NCBI GenBank assembly: GCA_945859605.1
Contig: OX243816.1
Coordinates: 38,467,821-38,531,820, forward strand
Length of the DNA: 64,000 bases
Source: Lumbricus rubellus
Lineage: Eukaryota > Annelida > Clitellata > Crassiclitellata > Lumbricidae
Reading direction: 5' to 3'
Positions 1 to 40,331 of the stretch are shown here, piece after piece. The notes beneath the pieces are model-generated. The model did no database searches, had not been told where the DNA came from, and saw nothing but the letters and a program-made list of their open reading frames with translations. Within the stretch, counting starts at the first letter, position 1. Each line of letters starts with the position of its first letter. The position numbers and the translations under genes were made by a program.

Positions 1-140
1 AATTTAATTAAGTGGATTGCTATCTCTCTCTCTCTGTGCCAGAAAAACCAGAGAGAAGCTGTGTTGCCCTTGGGTATCAAGTTGAGAGCAAAACAACAGC
101 AGCAGCAACAGCAGCACAGGTGTAGTAGGTGGAGGAAATT

Positions 141-146
141 ATGTAG
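141..146 (+). promoter_or_regulatory. Minimal start-stop uORF (ATG TAG) before the proposed RICTOR start
   Basis: An ATG followed at once by TAG lies 16 nt before the proposed start codon at 163. Start-stop elements can stall scanning ribosomes. This only matters if 163 really is the RICTOR start and this stretch is 5' UTR. Confidence 0.25.
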
Positions 147-162
147 ACTAAAGTTAAGAACA

Positions 163-29715
<29,553 letters not shown>

Positions 29716-30272
29716 ACGAAATACGGAGGACCACGAACTGTGATTCGAGCCATCATCGATGATGACTCCAGGGTGCAACACCGAGTTGTGCAAGCCACGG
29801 TTAATCGAAACCAGAGTTGTGCAGATCATCAGTGCTATGTTAAGCCACCATTGCGTCTTACATTTGTGCTAAATTGCTATTTTGTAGCTCTGACGAGGTC
29901 TGCAAAATCGTTTCTAATCAGGTCAAATTCTTACTTTGTGGCGTAGATTTGTGTCGTATGTGTGTGTGTATGGACACCGAGCAGGTTGCCTGAGCCGGTC
30001 ATTGAGTAGAAACGCCGAGCAGGCTTTCTGAATTCGTCGTTTTGAGTATGGACACTGAGCACGCTCGAATAGTGCAGTTCTGTTACTGTAACAATGTTGA
30101 TGCCGGTATTTACATCCAAGCGCCATACAGAATTACAGATACATGTACATGAAAATTAATTTTAACGAAATATTATGTCTTCGGAAGCAAATTCAATTAA
30201 TTATTCTGCAAAACAAGTTGTAGTTGACTTGTTAAATGTGTGAGCATGTGGGTTTGTGTGTGTGTGCACACG
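29716..30272 (+). other. RICTOR 3' flank / probable 3' UTR
   Basis: No long reading frame of interest and no AATAAA or ATTAAA was found in this stretch. It holds a loose three-copy repeat around CGAGCAGG (29968-30070). The first AATAAA downstream is at 30440, inside a hAT MITE. Confidence 0.6.
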
Positions 30273-30280
30273 CGTGTGTT

Positions 30281-30518
30281 CAGAGGCGCGACTGCCCTCC
30301 GTACCCTCCGACCGAAGGGGGCCCCCGCAAGGAAGGGGCCCCTAAAAGTGCCAAAAAAATGAATGAAATGACTTTAAAAAGGTCATCAACTTTTTCGGAC
30401 TGCGAATTGATGAAATGTTTTCGAGATTTTGGCCGGATGAATAAAAAAGTTGTCAGAAATTTCGGGGACATAGCATATATGCTCGGAGGGGGCCACGTTC
30501 ATTCTTGCTACGGCCCTG
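30281..30518. mobile_element. hAT-like MITE (238 bp) with perfect 8-bp TSD
   Basis: Begins CAGAGGCGCGACTG and ends GCTACGGCCCTG. CGTGTGTT flanks it at 30273-30280 and 30519-30526. Part of that match lies in a TG-rich tract, so chance is a small concern. The interior, with AAAAAGGTCATCAACTTTTT, resembles the elements at 60325 and 62156. Confidence 0.75.
30440..30445 (+). terminator. Candidate RICTOR polyadenylation signal AATAAA
   Basis: First AATAAA after the RICTOR stop (725 nt downstream), supplied by the hAT MITE. Use is unproven; a non-canonical signal nearer the stop is possible. Confidence 0.3.
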
Positions 30519-30526
30519 CGTGTGTT

Positions 30527-32944
30527 TGTGTGTGCGACGTGTGTGTGTGCGTGTGCACATCTTCAAGCAGCATCCAAAGTTTAGAGGTCACTTGTTATCT
30601 GTGTTTGTGTGAGCACCAACTGTTTCGACTATTCCGTGAATATGAAGATTGGCCAAATGTGAATTAAAAATTGTTACTCTGTGATTGTTTGGTGCAAATT
30701 AGTTGATAGAAATTTGTCTTTTTTCTGCGTTGTGTTAGTTTGAAATTAAACTAAGATCATTATTTATTATTAATCACTGACGTGCTGATGTTTTCATCAA
30801 AGTTAATTGTGTATGGCACGCTGGCGGATTGCTAATTAATTGGTCTTTCACTGCAGCGTCTGGTTAGTGATGATTTCTGTTGGCCTGGTTCTACAAGTGT
30901 GCAAGATGCACTCCACCCCAGGTCATGACCTCTCAAGTTGTCTGGACATTATTTTCACTTCAGCACAACTTCTGCTTAGCAAAGTCAGGAGCACTTTAGC
31001 CACGTACTTTGAATGTACTGCGTTGCATGTCGAGATGCGTTATACCGTAATATTTGCCACATAACTTGGTTTGATGGAAAGTTGATGTGATTGTATGTCA
31101 CCCTAAGCAGTTGCCAGTTCAACTGAGGCTCTCAGAACTGATGAAATGATGTGTATTGCGTAAGCGAATGGAAAAGGACAAAATAATTATCTCTTGTTGG
31201 TTTTCTTAATTGACATTGCTTCACATTGCATTACAATGTCTTGCCCAGCAGAGAACCTCCTTCTCAGTTACTTTACGTTTCATTTCCTTCACGTTACCAT
31301 CACCTTGCTTTACCTTCGTGTCGGAGAATTCTCGCTTGCCAGTTACTACACTTTACTTGTTTCCCTTACTTCTCTTTCTTTAACGATTTTTACATTGTAT
31401 TTCGTATTAGACAATTATTTCGCGCTCTTTCCAATTGCTCCCTGTAGTTTATCTAACTCACCTTGCTTTTTCGCTAAAAAAATCTTCTCCTGTCAGCAAA
31501 ATAAGACCGATACGATGATTCTTGGCCTACGTTACACAGAGATGCCAATGTGTTCTGATGTTTGCTTCAACCAAAGATCCGCCGCTTAATTAACTTGCAG
31601 TTTTTGATTATGGTGGCACCTGTACTGTAGCTGTTTTGATACGTACGTGTATGTTCAATGTCTTTACTTGACTTAGGCAACTACATTTGATGAAGGTGCT
31701 CGTTAAAATGTGTGCCACTGAACTTTTCATGAACTTCTCATGCCGCGCGATTCCAACAAACAGGGAAATTTCCTTCGTGCAAACTTAGGGTACATGTAAA
31801 TGCTTCATTGCTTTCCTTTTTATAAATTTCATGTGCTGGGTATGTTGCTTCATGTCTGTGTTGCTGCTTGATTGCCGTTGCGACTGCGTGCTTGCTTGGC
31901 GATGCTCAGTTTGTAGTCATTAAAAATGGGTAGCACATGAACCCAGCTTTTGCTTTTTTTCAACGGCGTTTTTCCGACGTATCTAGTTTGGAAGTAACTT
32001 AAGTAAGGAAGTGCTCACATTCTTCTGGACGTACACAAAGTTTCAAACGTTGACTGCATTGCCAATCAAACTGTTCCTCAGTTTTACAGTTTTTCTAGAA
32101 TGCTCTTGGTTGACGCTACAGCATTTTGCATCTGTAGGTGACGCTCCGGGAGCTTTACGATTTTCTTAAAATGTGCTGATCGTGTACGTCACGATAACTT
32201 GTAATGTACGTTGGAACTGAAACTCAAAACATAGACCTATATGTAATTACGAGACTGGTTATAGAGCTGTGAGGCAACTAATAATTAATTACTAATTAAT
32301 TATTGTTAATTAATTAATTATTATCAATTATTATTATTTTGTCAATGTTGCTTGATTTTGTCTGAATGTAGCGTTTCAGGTTGAGTCTGTTTTCCTTGTT
32401 TCCTTAAAGATCTTAATGTAGAAGTCATTGTAGTTTAACCCTCAGATCAACGTTCATTGTACTACTGCTCTGCCCAAGACTTGGGAGAGTAATTTAACTT
32501 GTTTGAGTAAGGTTTGAAACAATGAGAATATTTAAATTATGTTTGTTGTTGTGTGTATTCTGCCATTGTGATTATCTGTGTGTTATTAAACAAATTTAAA
32601 CAGTTGCAACTTTCCTAGAAGAGTTTTTCCATAACATATTGGCTTCAGAGCAAGTGAAGAGAGTGGACTTTTAAACCTATAAATTATTGCAAATTTGGTT
32701 CTTATTTTTATGTATTTGATGCGTCATCATATGTTACAGCTTGTTACATGTCTAACGACACTGCCATATAAAAGATGATTATTGTTGCCCTCCTCCTTTA
32801 TCAAGACTTGGGACTGGCAGAGTGCAAGTATCTTACAGCATACCCTAAATACCATATATAAGTAAATTAATAATAATTATAGTAATAATAAGGTTAACTT
32901 TATTATCCTACTTGGCTGGAAGTTGAATGTCTTGAGTTTGTAGA
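30527..32944. other. Intergenic DNA without recognised features
   Basis: AT-rich single-copy-looking sequence. A 131-codon frame at 31194-31589 is hydrophobic but has no recognisable family, conserved motif or supporting splice context. Short TTAATTAA-rich runs occur near 32280-32330. Confidence 0.6.
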
Positions 32945-32952
32945 CATAGATT

Positions 32953-33176
32953 CAGGGGCGCAACCAGAAAATTTTCCTGGGGGGTGCTCAGATGGTGCGA
33001 AGTAGTGAGTGCCAAAGGAACTTGCTTGATTGTGTAATCTTAAAGACCGAATGACCCCTACCCCCCCCCCCCCCACGCACCAAAAAACTCATCGGATTTG
33101 GAAAAATTGCGTGAGTCACCTTTTTAGCCTCGGGGGTGCTCAAGCACCCCCCAGCACCCCCCTAGTTGCGCCACTG
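32953..33176. mobile_element. hAT MITE (224 bp) with perfect 8-bp TSD
   Basis: Starts CAGGGGCGCAACCAG and ends CTAGTTGCGCCACTG, which are inverted repeats. CATAGATT flanks it at 32945-32952 and 33177-33184. Both subterminal regions carry GGGGGTGCT. No coding capacity. Confidence 0.9.
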
Positions 33177-33448
33177 CATAGATTATATTTGTCTTTGTAA
33201 CAGTTGCATCGGGCGTTTAGCAACATCTTAGGGATCGTCCATAAGGGACACATGTAAATAATTGCCTTCTCTTGATTCCCCCTCCTTGTCTGCATTTGGC
33301 ATCACCAAAGTAGACTCAATCTCCACAGTCTCACGCTCGTACTTCAGCTTAATAAAGAACAAAACGTTTCGTTGACAGCCAAGCTGAAAGTGGTTTGAAA
33401 GAACTGCTGGGTCTCTTTGGGCCAGACAGTGTTCATTAGATATCAGTG

Positions 33449-33454
33449 TTTATT
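33449..33454 (-). terminator. Candidate AATAAA signal for the minus-strand gene
   Basis: AATAAA on the minus strand about 167 nt after the stop codon of the unknown ORF at 33621. Confidence 0.35.
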
Positions 33455-33483
33455 CAAGTGCCAAAAAATGATTGCCAAGTCTG

Positions 33484-33648
33484 AGACTCGGACAGACCCA
33501 GCTCACTTTCAGCCCTGACTAGGTGACCCCTAGTCAGGGCCGAAAGTGAGCCGGGTCTGTAGTCAGGGCTGAAAGTGAGCCGGGTCTGTAGTCAGGGCTG
33601 AAAGTGAGCCGGGTCTGTAGTCAGGGCTGAAAGTGAGCTGGGTCTGTC
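33484..33648. repeat. 29-bp tandem repeat with an inverted copy
   Basis: Units starting TCAGGGCTGAAAGTGAG recur at 33533, 33563, 33592 and 33621, about 29 bp apart. An inverted copy lies at about 33484-33519, so the array ends in a foldback. The last unit supplies the final codons and the stop of the minus-strand ORF. Confidence 0.85.
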
Positions 33649-35177
33649 CGAGCCCGAGGCAATTCTTTTGTCAGCCTTGACTGCACGCACCTTCTGTCAA
33701 CTAAAGAAACTTTTTTCTTGTGCTCTGCTGGTCTTGGAACTGTGTTATGCAGTTGCACTTGTAGATTTGTTCTAAACTTTCTGGCAACACGGTTTACTCC
33801 ATCTACGGGACCTTCGTCGTCTGGTCTTGTTGAACCATTTGCAGGTAAACTGACTTCACTCGCCCTTGATGATTCTTTGGAATTTCCGGAAGATTGAGGA
33901 GCTTCGGCTGTTAGTGTTGCAAGGATCGATTCTAAAGAACGTGGGATGTCTCGTTTCTTGTGAACTGGAATAATAAAAGGTTCAACAACCGGTTCGTTCA
34001 TTTCCGTGCATGGAAGTTTATGCTGTTCATGTTTATCGTTCATGTTTTGTGAGGGTTCCTGAACGGTGTTTAGGTTCATTGATGGTTTGTCGTTTTCGTT
34101 GGAAGGCGTCGAATTCGGTTTCCTCTTCTTTCGTGTGCTATTGGACTGGTTATAATCTGACGAGGTTACATTGGCGTCAGTTGATTGTTGATTCAGAGGT
34201 TTCGATGTTGACAAATGTTGTTTGCTTACGAATTCGACATTTCCAACTCTGTTTCTTTCGACGCCTTCCGTCAAGGTTTCTGCACATACGAGGCCCTTCA
34301 TTGTATTTTCAATTTCGATTATGTTTGATGTCATCTGAGGTTCTATGTCTGGCGGAGTAGGCCTACTCCAGGACCTGCTAACGTCGTGCTTAGTTCGATC
34401 TTCACAGGCGGATCTCGGTTGGAATATGGCGGCATCACTTTGGATCGATGATGAGATGTCAGCTAAATGTTCCGAATGTGCTCGTCGTTGATGAGCATGG
34501 TTGTTAATAACTTGCCTGCTCCAAGGAGTGTCTTCTCTTGCAACGAACAGTGGAACTGTGATGATACGTGTACCATCAGACCTAGAAACTGTTCCAATGG
34601 TACTGGGTTGGACGTAAGTGCCACCAGGAACGCAAATTGGGCTCCATGTCGCGTCGTAAGAATTCGATGAATGTTTGCAGGTAGGCACAATCGGACGTTG
34701 AGTCTCGAGTCTGATATCACTCATCTCAATTTCCTTTTGTAGTTCCAGCGCAGATCGCCTTCCTAAATTTTCTAAAACTGTTGTTTCGATCAGACTATCT
34801 TCTTTACCACACTGAACATTACATGTATTATTGTGGTCAGTAGCTTTCTGATCGTCAACGAACTTCGCGGACCTGGTTGTAGGCTGTTCGGTCGTTTCGT
34901 AGACAGCACGTTCCTCGTGGACAGCTGCATCGCAATGTCGTTGCTTAATTGCATCTTGCAGATGTGCGCTGTTGTGTAGAATTGCCAAGCTCAACACCTG
35001 ATGTTGGTTCTCTTGCAAATCGTTAACCTCGGAACTTCTTTCATACCTTGGTGATGCGTGAAACTTACCAGCGCCGCAATGAATTCTTCGAACAGAATCA
35101 GTGTCAGTATCACGGTGCATTTCTGGAATAGACTTCCCAACATTGCAGTAAGTTCTTGGAATAGCAGACTTCCCAAC
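33621..35177 (-). CDS. Unknown gene, 3' part after the hAT insertion
   Basis: It encodes 518 native residues from VGKSAIPRTYC to the stop. An ATG inside the transposon (35231) could start translation 18 codons earlier. It is charged and low in hydrophobic blocks, with RKKRKPNSTPSNEN as a possible nuclear-localisation-like basic stretch. The last few codons are derived from a tandem repeat, so the original C-terminus may have been altered. No family recognised. Confidence 0.55.
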   Translation of the reverse strand, partial: VGKSAIPRTYCNVGKSIPEMHRDTDTDSVRRIHCGAGKFHASPRYERSSEVNDLQENQHQVLSLAILHNSAHLQDAIKQRHCDAAVHEERAVYETTEQPTTRSAKFVDDQKATDHNNTCNVQCGKEDSLIETTVLENLGRRSALELQKEIEMSDIRLETQRPIVPTCKHSSNSYDATWSPICVPGGTYVQPSTIGTVSRSDGTRIITVPLFVAREDTPWSRQVINNHAHQRRAHSEHLADISSSIQSDAAIFQPRSACEDRTKHDVSRSWSRPTPPDIEPQMTSNIIEIENTMKGLVCAETLTEGVERNRVGNVEFVSKQHLSTSKPLNQQSTDANVTSSDYNQSNSTRKKRKPNSTPSNENDKPSMNLNTVQEPSQNMNDKHEQHKLPCTEMNEPVVEPFIIPVHKKRDIPRSLESILATLTAEAPQSSGNSKESSRASEVSLPANGSTRPDDEGPVDGVNRVARKFRTNLQVQLHNTVPRPAEHKKKVSLVDRRCVQSRLTKELPRARTDPAHFQP

Positions 35178-35185
35178 GTTCCAGC

Positions 35186-35267
35186 CAGCGGCGCCGCCAG
35201 GATTTTTTTTCTGTACGCACAACTTGCACAAAATAATAGGCCTATGAAGCGAACAGCGATCGATACG

Positions 35268-35319
<52 letters not shown>

Positions 35320-36764
35320 CTATATAATAAATATGTATATATATATACCGTATATGCTACTGGCGATTATGATGTATCACCATAGTCGCCGAGTTGGCCC
35401 GAAGAGTAGGGGTGCCTAAAAGAATGTGAAAATATGCGCGCGTCAGCGCGCGAAAATTTTTTTTACCCTTTTTTATAGGAGACTTATTGAAATCACCACT
35501 GTTCACATAGGCGGAGACTTGGTCCTGGTTTTAAAGGACGAACTCGCGGCCAAAGTATGATCGCCGAGCAGGGAAGGAGTTTGGGAACGGGATGTGCTCC
35601 TCCCCATTTTCGATTTTTTTTATTGTCACACTGCGATGGTAGAACCTTAGGCTATCACTTTGACGTCATGACATCCTTGTCAAAATTTCCTGTTATCTCA
35701 TTGCATTATAGACATGATTTAAAACTTCAATAAAATAATGTTCTTCCCAATTTAATTTTTTTGATCATTCTTTGTGTTTGATGTAGCCTATTTCTCTTGG
35801 AATCCACACAGAAGAAAAGCACAATCTTCGTTTTCATGGGCGTCTTGGAGCACTCTCCCTCAATTAGGTCAACATACTCAAATTTTGCACAAGAAATCAG
35901 ACAATTGGCCACTGTTTAGTAAGCCAATATTAACACTGTGGAATAGTTTTTCAAATAGTATTTCAAGTAGTTTTTAAAGACAAAACAATATCACGCTTTT
36001 ATGATGCTGGGAGGTGACTCTCGAGCACTGAAGAACACTATTGAGCATGTATACACTATAGGCCTAAAGAAATAATCATGGGCGCCCGCAGAAAATTTCG
36101 CAGGAGGGGCAAAAATTTTACGATGGTCACGGTTGAATTTTTCAGTGACAAAAGCATGAAAAAACAGCACTGGAAATTAAAAACACGGGTATTTTTTCAA
36201 AGAGGTTTCTTGATGCAAAATTTTCAGTTCATTTTGTGTATTATTTTTAATATGAATAGTTTCCTAAGTGCAAATTTTTTTAAAAATCCAAAAGTAGATG
36301 TTAAAAAATAGGCACTATATATATTTATTTCCATAGAGATTTCTAAACATAAATATTATTTATGACTTTCACTGTGTGTATCATTGGTATCATTAGTGTT
36401 TTAATGCGAAAACATTTGTTAAAAACTCCAAAGTGGTAGTTAGAAAAAAATAAGTGTCACTTTTCCAGTTTTTTTACTTTCTCGCTTCATTTTTAATCAA
36501 TGCTTTCCCGGAACACGAAGATATACCCAAAGACGCTGACTGCGAAGATGGCTCTCTATTAGAGTGTATGTAAGATTGTAAGTAGCCTAAGTAAGTAGGT
36601 AAGTATATTCTATAGAATTATAGAATTTCAATAGATTCAAAAGGTTTTCATCGCTTATAATATTTCACGCTTTAATTCTTTAATTTACAATTCTTTAAAA
36701 AAAATTTTTGGCCTTTTCGTGCTGTACGCACTTGCGTAAGTGCGTACGCCTAACGGCGCCCCTG
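35186..36764. mobile_element. hAT-like transposon (1579 bp) inside an ORF, perfect TSD
   Basis: The ends are CAGCGGCGCCGCCAGG and CGGCGCCCCTG (reverse complement CAGGGGCGCCG), inverted repeats differing at one of eleven bases. GTTCCAGC flanks it at 35178-35185 and 36765-36772. Both ends carry CTGTACGCAC close to the terminus. Inside are a TA microsatellite (35272-35318) and an alternating GCGC stretch near 35435. No transposase was recognised, so it is non-autonomous. GGGCGCCCGCAG at about 36079 hints at a nested second element. Confidence 0.85.
35272..35318. repeat. (TA)n microsatellite
   Basis: Perfect TA run within the hAT-like element. Confidence 0.95.
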
Positions 36765-37421
36765 GTTCCAGCGCATACATGTACTACAAGACTTTCCATG
36801 GTTGCAACGGTAAACCCCTGGAAAGGACAAAGACGTCGTTGGTGGCTGCGAGATTCCTCCACTGGTTATTCCAGATATATTCCTGGAAGCCGGTTCTTTT
36901 GCTTTCGATTGTAGTTCAGTGATCGCCTTTCCCGTTCTCACGCTGAGAACTTCTCGTGGAGTCGAAGCGTCAATTCTCATTTCATTCTTTGACGATGTTA
37001 CCTGATGATAAGGTGTTGGACTACTGTGGCTCGTAAGATGACTCTGTACATGACATTGTGTTAGCTCATCGTCACGGGTCTGTTTGTGAGAATGTTTGTT
37101 AGAGTCTGACATATTTGTGTTGTTACCTTCCTGGAAAGAAGACCTGTCTCTTCCTGATGCTGATGCATTTGGTGGCATCTTCTCCTCATTGTTACATGAC
37201 ATGATGTCGTCATCCGATCTGTTCTGCTGCTGCTGATGCATCTGCACTCGTGATGGCGACCTGGTCCTGCTACTCCTGCTCATGTTGCCATCGTGGAAGA
37301 TGTAGCAGTTGATCACACGATGTTTTCCAGGTGTTGTTGTCGGTGTAGAATTGGTTGAATAAAGGTTGGAAGAGGGAGATTGCTGATCGAAGTCACTGCT
37401 GGAAGATGAGCGACGACGCAT
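36765..37421 (-). CDS. Unknown gene, 5' part up to the hAT insertion
   Basis: It encodes 219 native residues, starting MRRRSSSSSDFDQQ. Read into the transposon, the frame adds only QGRR and stops. It is rich in Ser, Asn, Gln, Arg and His, with GVYRCNHGKSCSTCMRW near the break; paired CxxC-like cysteines might bind metal, but this is weak. Product unknown. Confidence 0.55.
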
Positions 37422-38460
37422 CCTTAATCGTTGCTACTGGTGTTTTTTAACAGAGAAGCCTGTCGTGTATTAAAGTGTAGCGACCTACGTATGTGCATAT
37501 GAAGACACAAGAATGCTTACACGGCTCTGCTATAGCACAAACGTATTATGTCCTATACGGCTAAAACTTGCTATCGACGATGTCTATTAATAATATCAAT
37601 CGGAAGTTACTTTAACGTACTAAGTAATAGTGAAGAAAAGGCGATTAAGCGTCGTCCAGAGTCACAAATGAAATGCCAATCAGTAATAATTGTGAGGTGA
37701 CACAAGTAGGCCTATTATATCTTGGCAACTTTCTCTGTTATTATAATACGTCTTACAACAACGAGCCATGCAGTATCGAGCTCCTTGTATCTTCATAAAT
37801 GCACATAATTATATGTCTACGTGTAATATCCATATAATGGACTTTCCTGTTGTGTTTGTGTGTTTGTAGGTATGTGTAGGTTGTGTAGGTGTGTGTTTAG
37901 GTATGTACGTGTATAGGTGTGTACAGATGTATGTGCGTACGTGCGTTGCTGACCCGTTTAAAGGGTGGAGGATATAGACCTACATGTAGTTATTTCAGGA
38001 ATCCCTGTCACCATCAAGCTCTGTAGTTGTATCATGGATAGACCTCCATAATAGGCCTACTTGCAACGTCGCTACGGGAGTTTGTTGTCTTGCCAAGATT
38101 TTTTGGCCTGCACAACTGCTAGGTTTTTGCATAGGTCTTTGAGCCTGTATATCTCCTCAGGCCATTGTGAATTCGGTTAAAGGTATTGTTTGTTGTTCCA
38201 GCAAGCCTGGATCGAGGCTCTAGATAATGGTGTCAAAGCGTTTTTAATGTCGGGACCTCAGTGGTGATATTTTCCATCAAGTGGCAGACATAGAATGTCA
38301 AAGGCGCCTGAGCAAAATGGGGTAGGGCCCGTAGGATGATGGGAGGACCGGGGAAGACTCAGTGAAACAATTCCCAGCGAATCTTTATTAGGCCTACTTC
38401 ATTTGCAAACGCACAATGGGACAATGTAGGCCTATGCATGTAGGCCTGTGTTTGTATATA
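37422..38460. other. Intergenic region upstream of the minus-strand ORF
   Basis: Would hold the promoter of the unknown gene. I see no TATA box or CpG cluster clear enough to call. It contains TAGGCCTA palindromes at 37707, 38052, 38389 and 38427 and a TGTGTAGG-type repeat near 37860. Confidence 0.4.
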
Positions 38461-38625
38461 ATGTATGTATGTATGTATGTATGTATTGTATGTATGTGTG
38501 TGTATGTGTGTATGTGTGTATGTATGTGTGTATGTATGTATGTATGTATGTATGTATGTATGTATGTATGTATGTATGTATGTATGTATGTATGTATGTA
38601 TGTATGTATGTATGTATGTGCGTGT
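38461..38625. repeat. (TATG)n microsatellite
   Basis: About 40 units, with a TGTG-interrupted beginning and end. Stop-free frames on both strands here are repeat artefacts. Confidence 0.97.
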
Positions 38626-38639
38626 GCGCGTGTGTGTTT

Positions 38640-39690
38640 GTACGTATGTGTATTCATGTAGCCTTTAATGCAGACAGATTTCAGGGCTTTGTTCGTAGCT
38701 GACAAAACACTAAATTAAATGTAAATCACACAATTCAGCCCCAATTTGTAGAATTCAAATGTCTATGCGTTTTCACGTGAGCAATCTTATTCACATACGA
38801 CACACAGTCAAAACATAATCGATAGACGGGCAAGGTCAGAATCGGTTCTAGGTTAAAATGACGAAGATCCAAGGTCAGGCAGGTAAAGGCAGACAGTCAG
38901 ACGGCTATGGTGAATAGTCTTCGGAATCAGTGGCGCACAAAAGATAGCGGGGGGAGGAAAGGAATAAGGGAAGGGTTTGTGAAAGGTGAGCTCTGAACAG
39001 CAGCACTTCCGTTTCCATTTCCAATTGTACGGAAATTGCAGATGGAGATGAAGCCAGTGCATATACAGCTTCGTATTGTACCGTATAACTCTGTTGTAGT
39101 GACTTCCATCGTCACGTTTTCTTGTGTTGATAACATATTTAATCGTAATCGTAATTGTAGGCCTATGCTCCAAACTTCTAAGGCGCCGCTCGAAAGCCAG
39201 ACGCAGAGCACAAACTTATTCACGAGCGCTGCCACATGACGTTATTTTGTACACTGTCTGCCTGTATGTATGTCTGTTCCTGCGGCGACAATTAACGGCG
39301 GTGTGTTCTTGTATAGGGAAGTAGAGAGGGAGAAGGAGAGGTATGGGGAGGGAAGGGATTGGGTAACTACCACTTTGTGGGGGCAAAGTTATGCCCTGCG
39401 AAAGTGATGTCATGACTTGCGAATGGTGAACAGAGCTGTGTATAATAAGTCATATATATATATGTTTTGATAAAAAAATTGCTATGAAATCCGTCGTCTG
39501 CATGCTTTGTAGATTTGGTCACTTCTGGAATTTTCCAAAGCAACAGCGCAACAAATCATCTGCTTCTTCTGTCGGTCTATTTATAAATGAAAACAAGCGG
39601 AAAGCTGAGACCAGCAGCACAGGCAACGTTCTGCTGTTCTGTAGGCCTATCTCCATCTCCTCTTTGCAAATTGTTTTCTGTTGTTCTCAG
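38640..39690. other. Intergenic region without recognised genes
   Basis: Unique-looking sequence; frames up to 106 codons overlap each other on both strands and none resembles a known protein. TAGGCCTA occurs at 39158 and 39642. Confidence 0.45.
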
Positions 39691-39767
39691 GTGATGACCG
39701 TCTGTCTGTCTGTCTGTCTGTGTATGTCTGTCTGCCTGTCTGTCTGTCTGTCTGTCTGTACCACCTA

Positions 39768-39798
<31 letters not shown>

Positions 39799-40008
39799 GT
39801 ATGTCTGTTCGAACTAAGTCTGTCTGCCTGTCTGTCTGCCTGTTCCAGCTATGTCTGTATGTCTGTGTGTCTGTATGTCTGTGTAGGTCTGTCTGTCTGT
39901 CTGTTCCGGCTATGTCTGTTTCTTCTGTCAGTGCTCTGTCTGTGTCTGTCTGTGTGTCTGTCTGTCTGTGTATGTCTGTCTGCCTATCTGTTTGTGTGTG
40001 TGTGTGTG

Positions 40009-40039
<31 letters not shown>

Positions 40040-40075
40040 TTGTCTGTCTGTCTGTGTCTGTCTGTCAACGGATGC
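39690..40075. repeat. (TGTC)n microsatellite block
   Basis: TGTCTGTC with TATG and TGCC variants for almost 400 bp. Long CLSVCLSV and TDRQTDRQ frames over it are artefacts. Confidence 0.95.
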
Positions 40076-40331
40076 CAAACGAACACTTCGCACCATAGCA
40101 TCAGCCTTCAACGCTGAAGAGACTTTGGGCAGCTGCTGCTGCTGCATGGGCAGTGGACATGTAGGCCGCCTACCTGCAATGTCAACCTACTCTCCTACCT
40201 AAGCAGCAACCTGCAGGTAGTCAGACTACATGTCCACCTGGTGTCCTTCTAACTTAATATGCACATCATGTGTGCCTCTGTGTGTGTGCCTGTGTGTGCC
40301 TGTGTGCGTGTGAGAGAGAGACAGAGACATA

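Larger units (their letters stand above)
33621..37421 (-). pseudogene. Unrecognised 737-codon ORF split by a hAT insertion
   Basis: Two minus-strand open segments (37421-36765 and 35177-33621) become one uninterrupted frame of 737 codons plus stop once the 1579-bp element and one 8-bp duplicate are left out: exactly 219 then 519 codons. A frame that long is not expected by chance. The ATG at 37421 has an in-frame TAG five codons upstream, so the start is plausible. The protein is hydrophilic and Ser/Thr/Asn/Gln-rich with no signal peptide or membrane segment, and looks largely disordered. It has a short polyQ tract after MH, a Cys cluster (YRCNHGKSCSTCMRW) exactly where the transposon landed, and a basic C-terminal third with RKKRKPNS. 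I do not recognise the family. The allele seen here would make only about 223 aa before a stop inside the element. It may be intact in other individuals, or may already be a relic. Confidence 0.65.

Noticed and set aside
31194..31589. 131-codon hydrophobic frame downstream of RICTOR
   Set aside because: No family, no splice or repeat context; length compatible with chance in pyrimidine-rich DNA.
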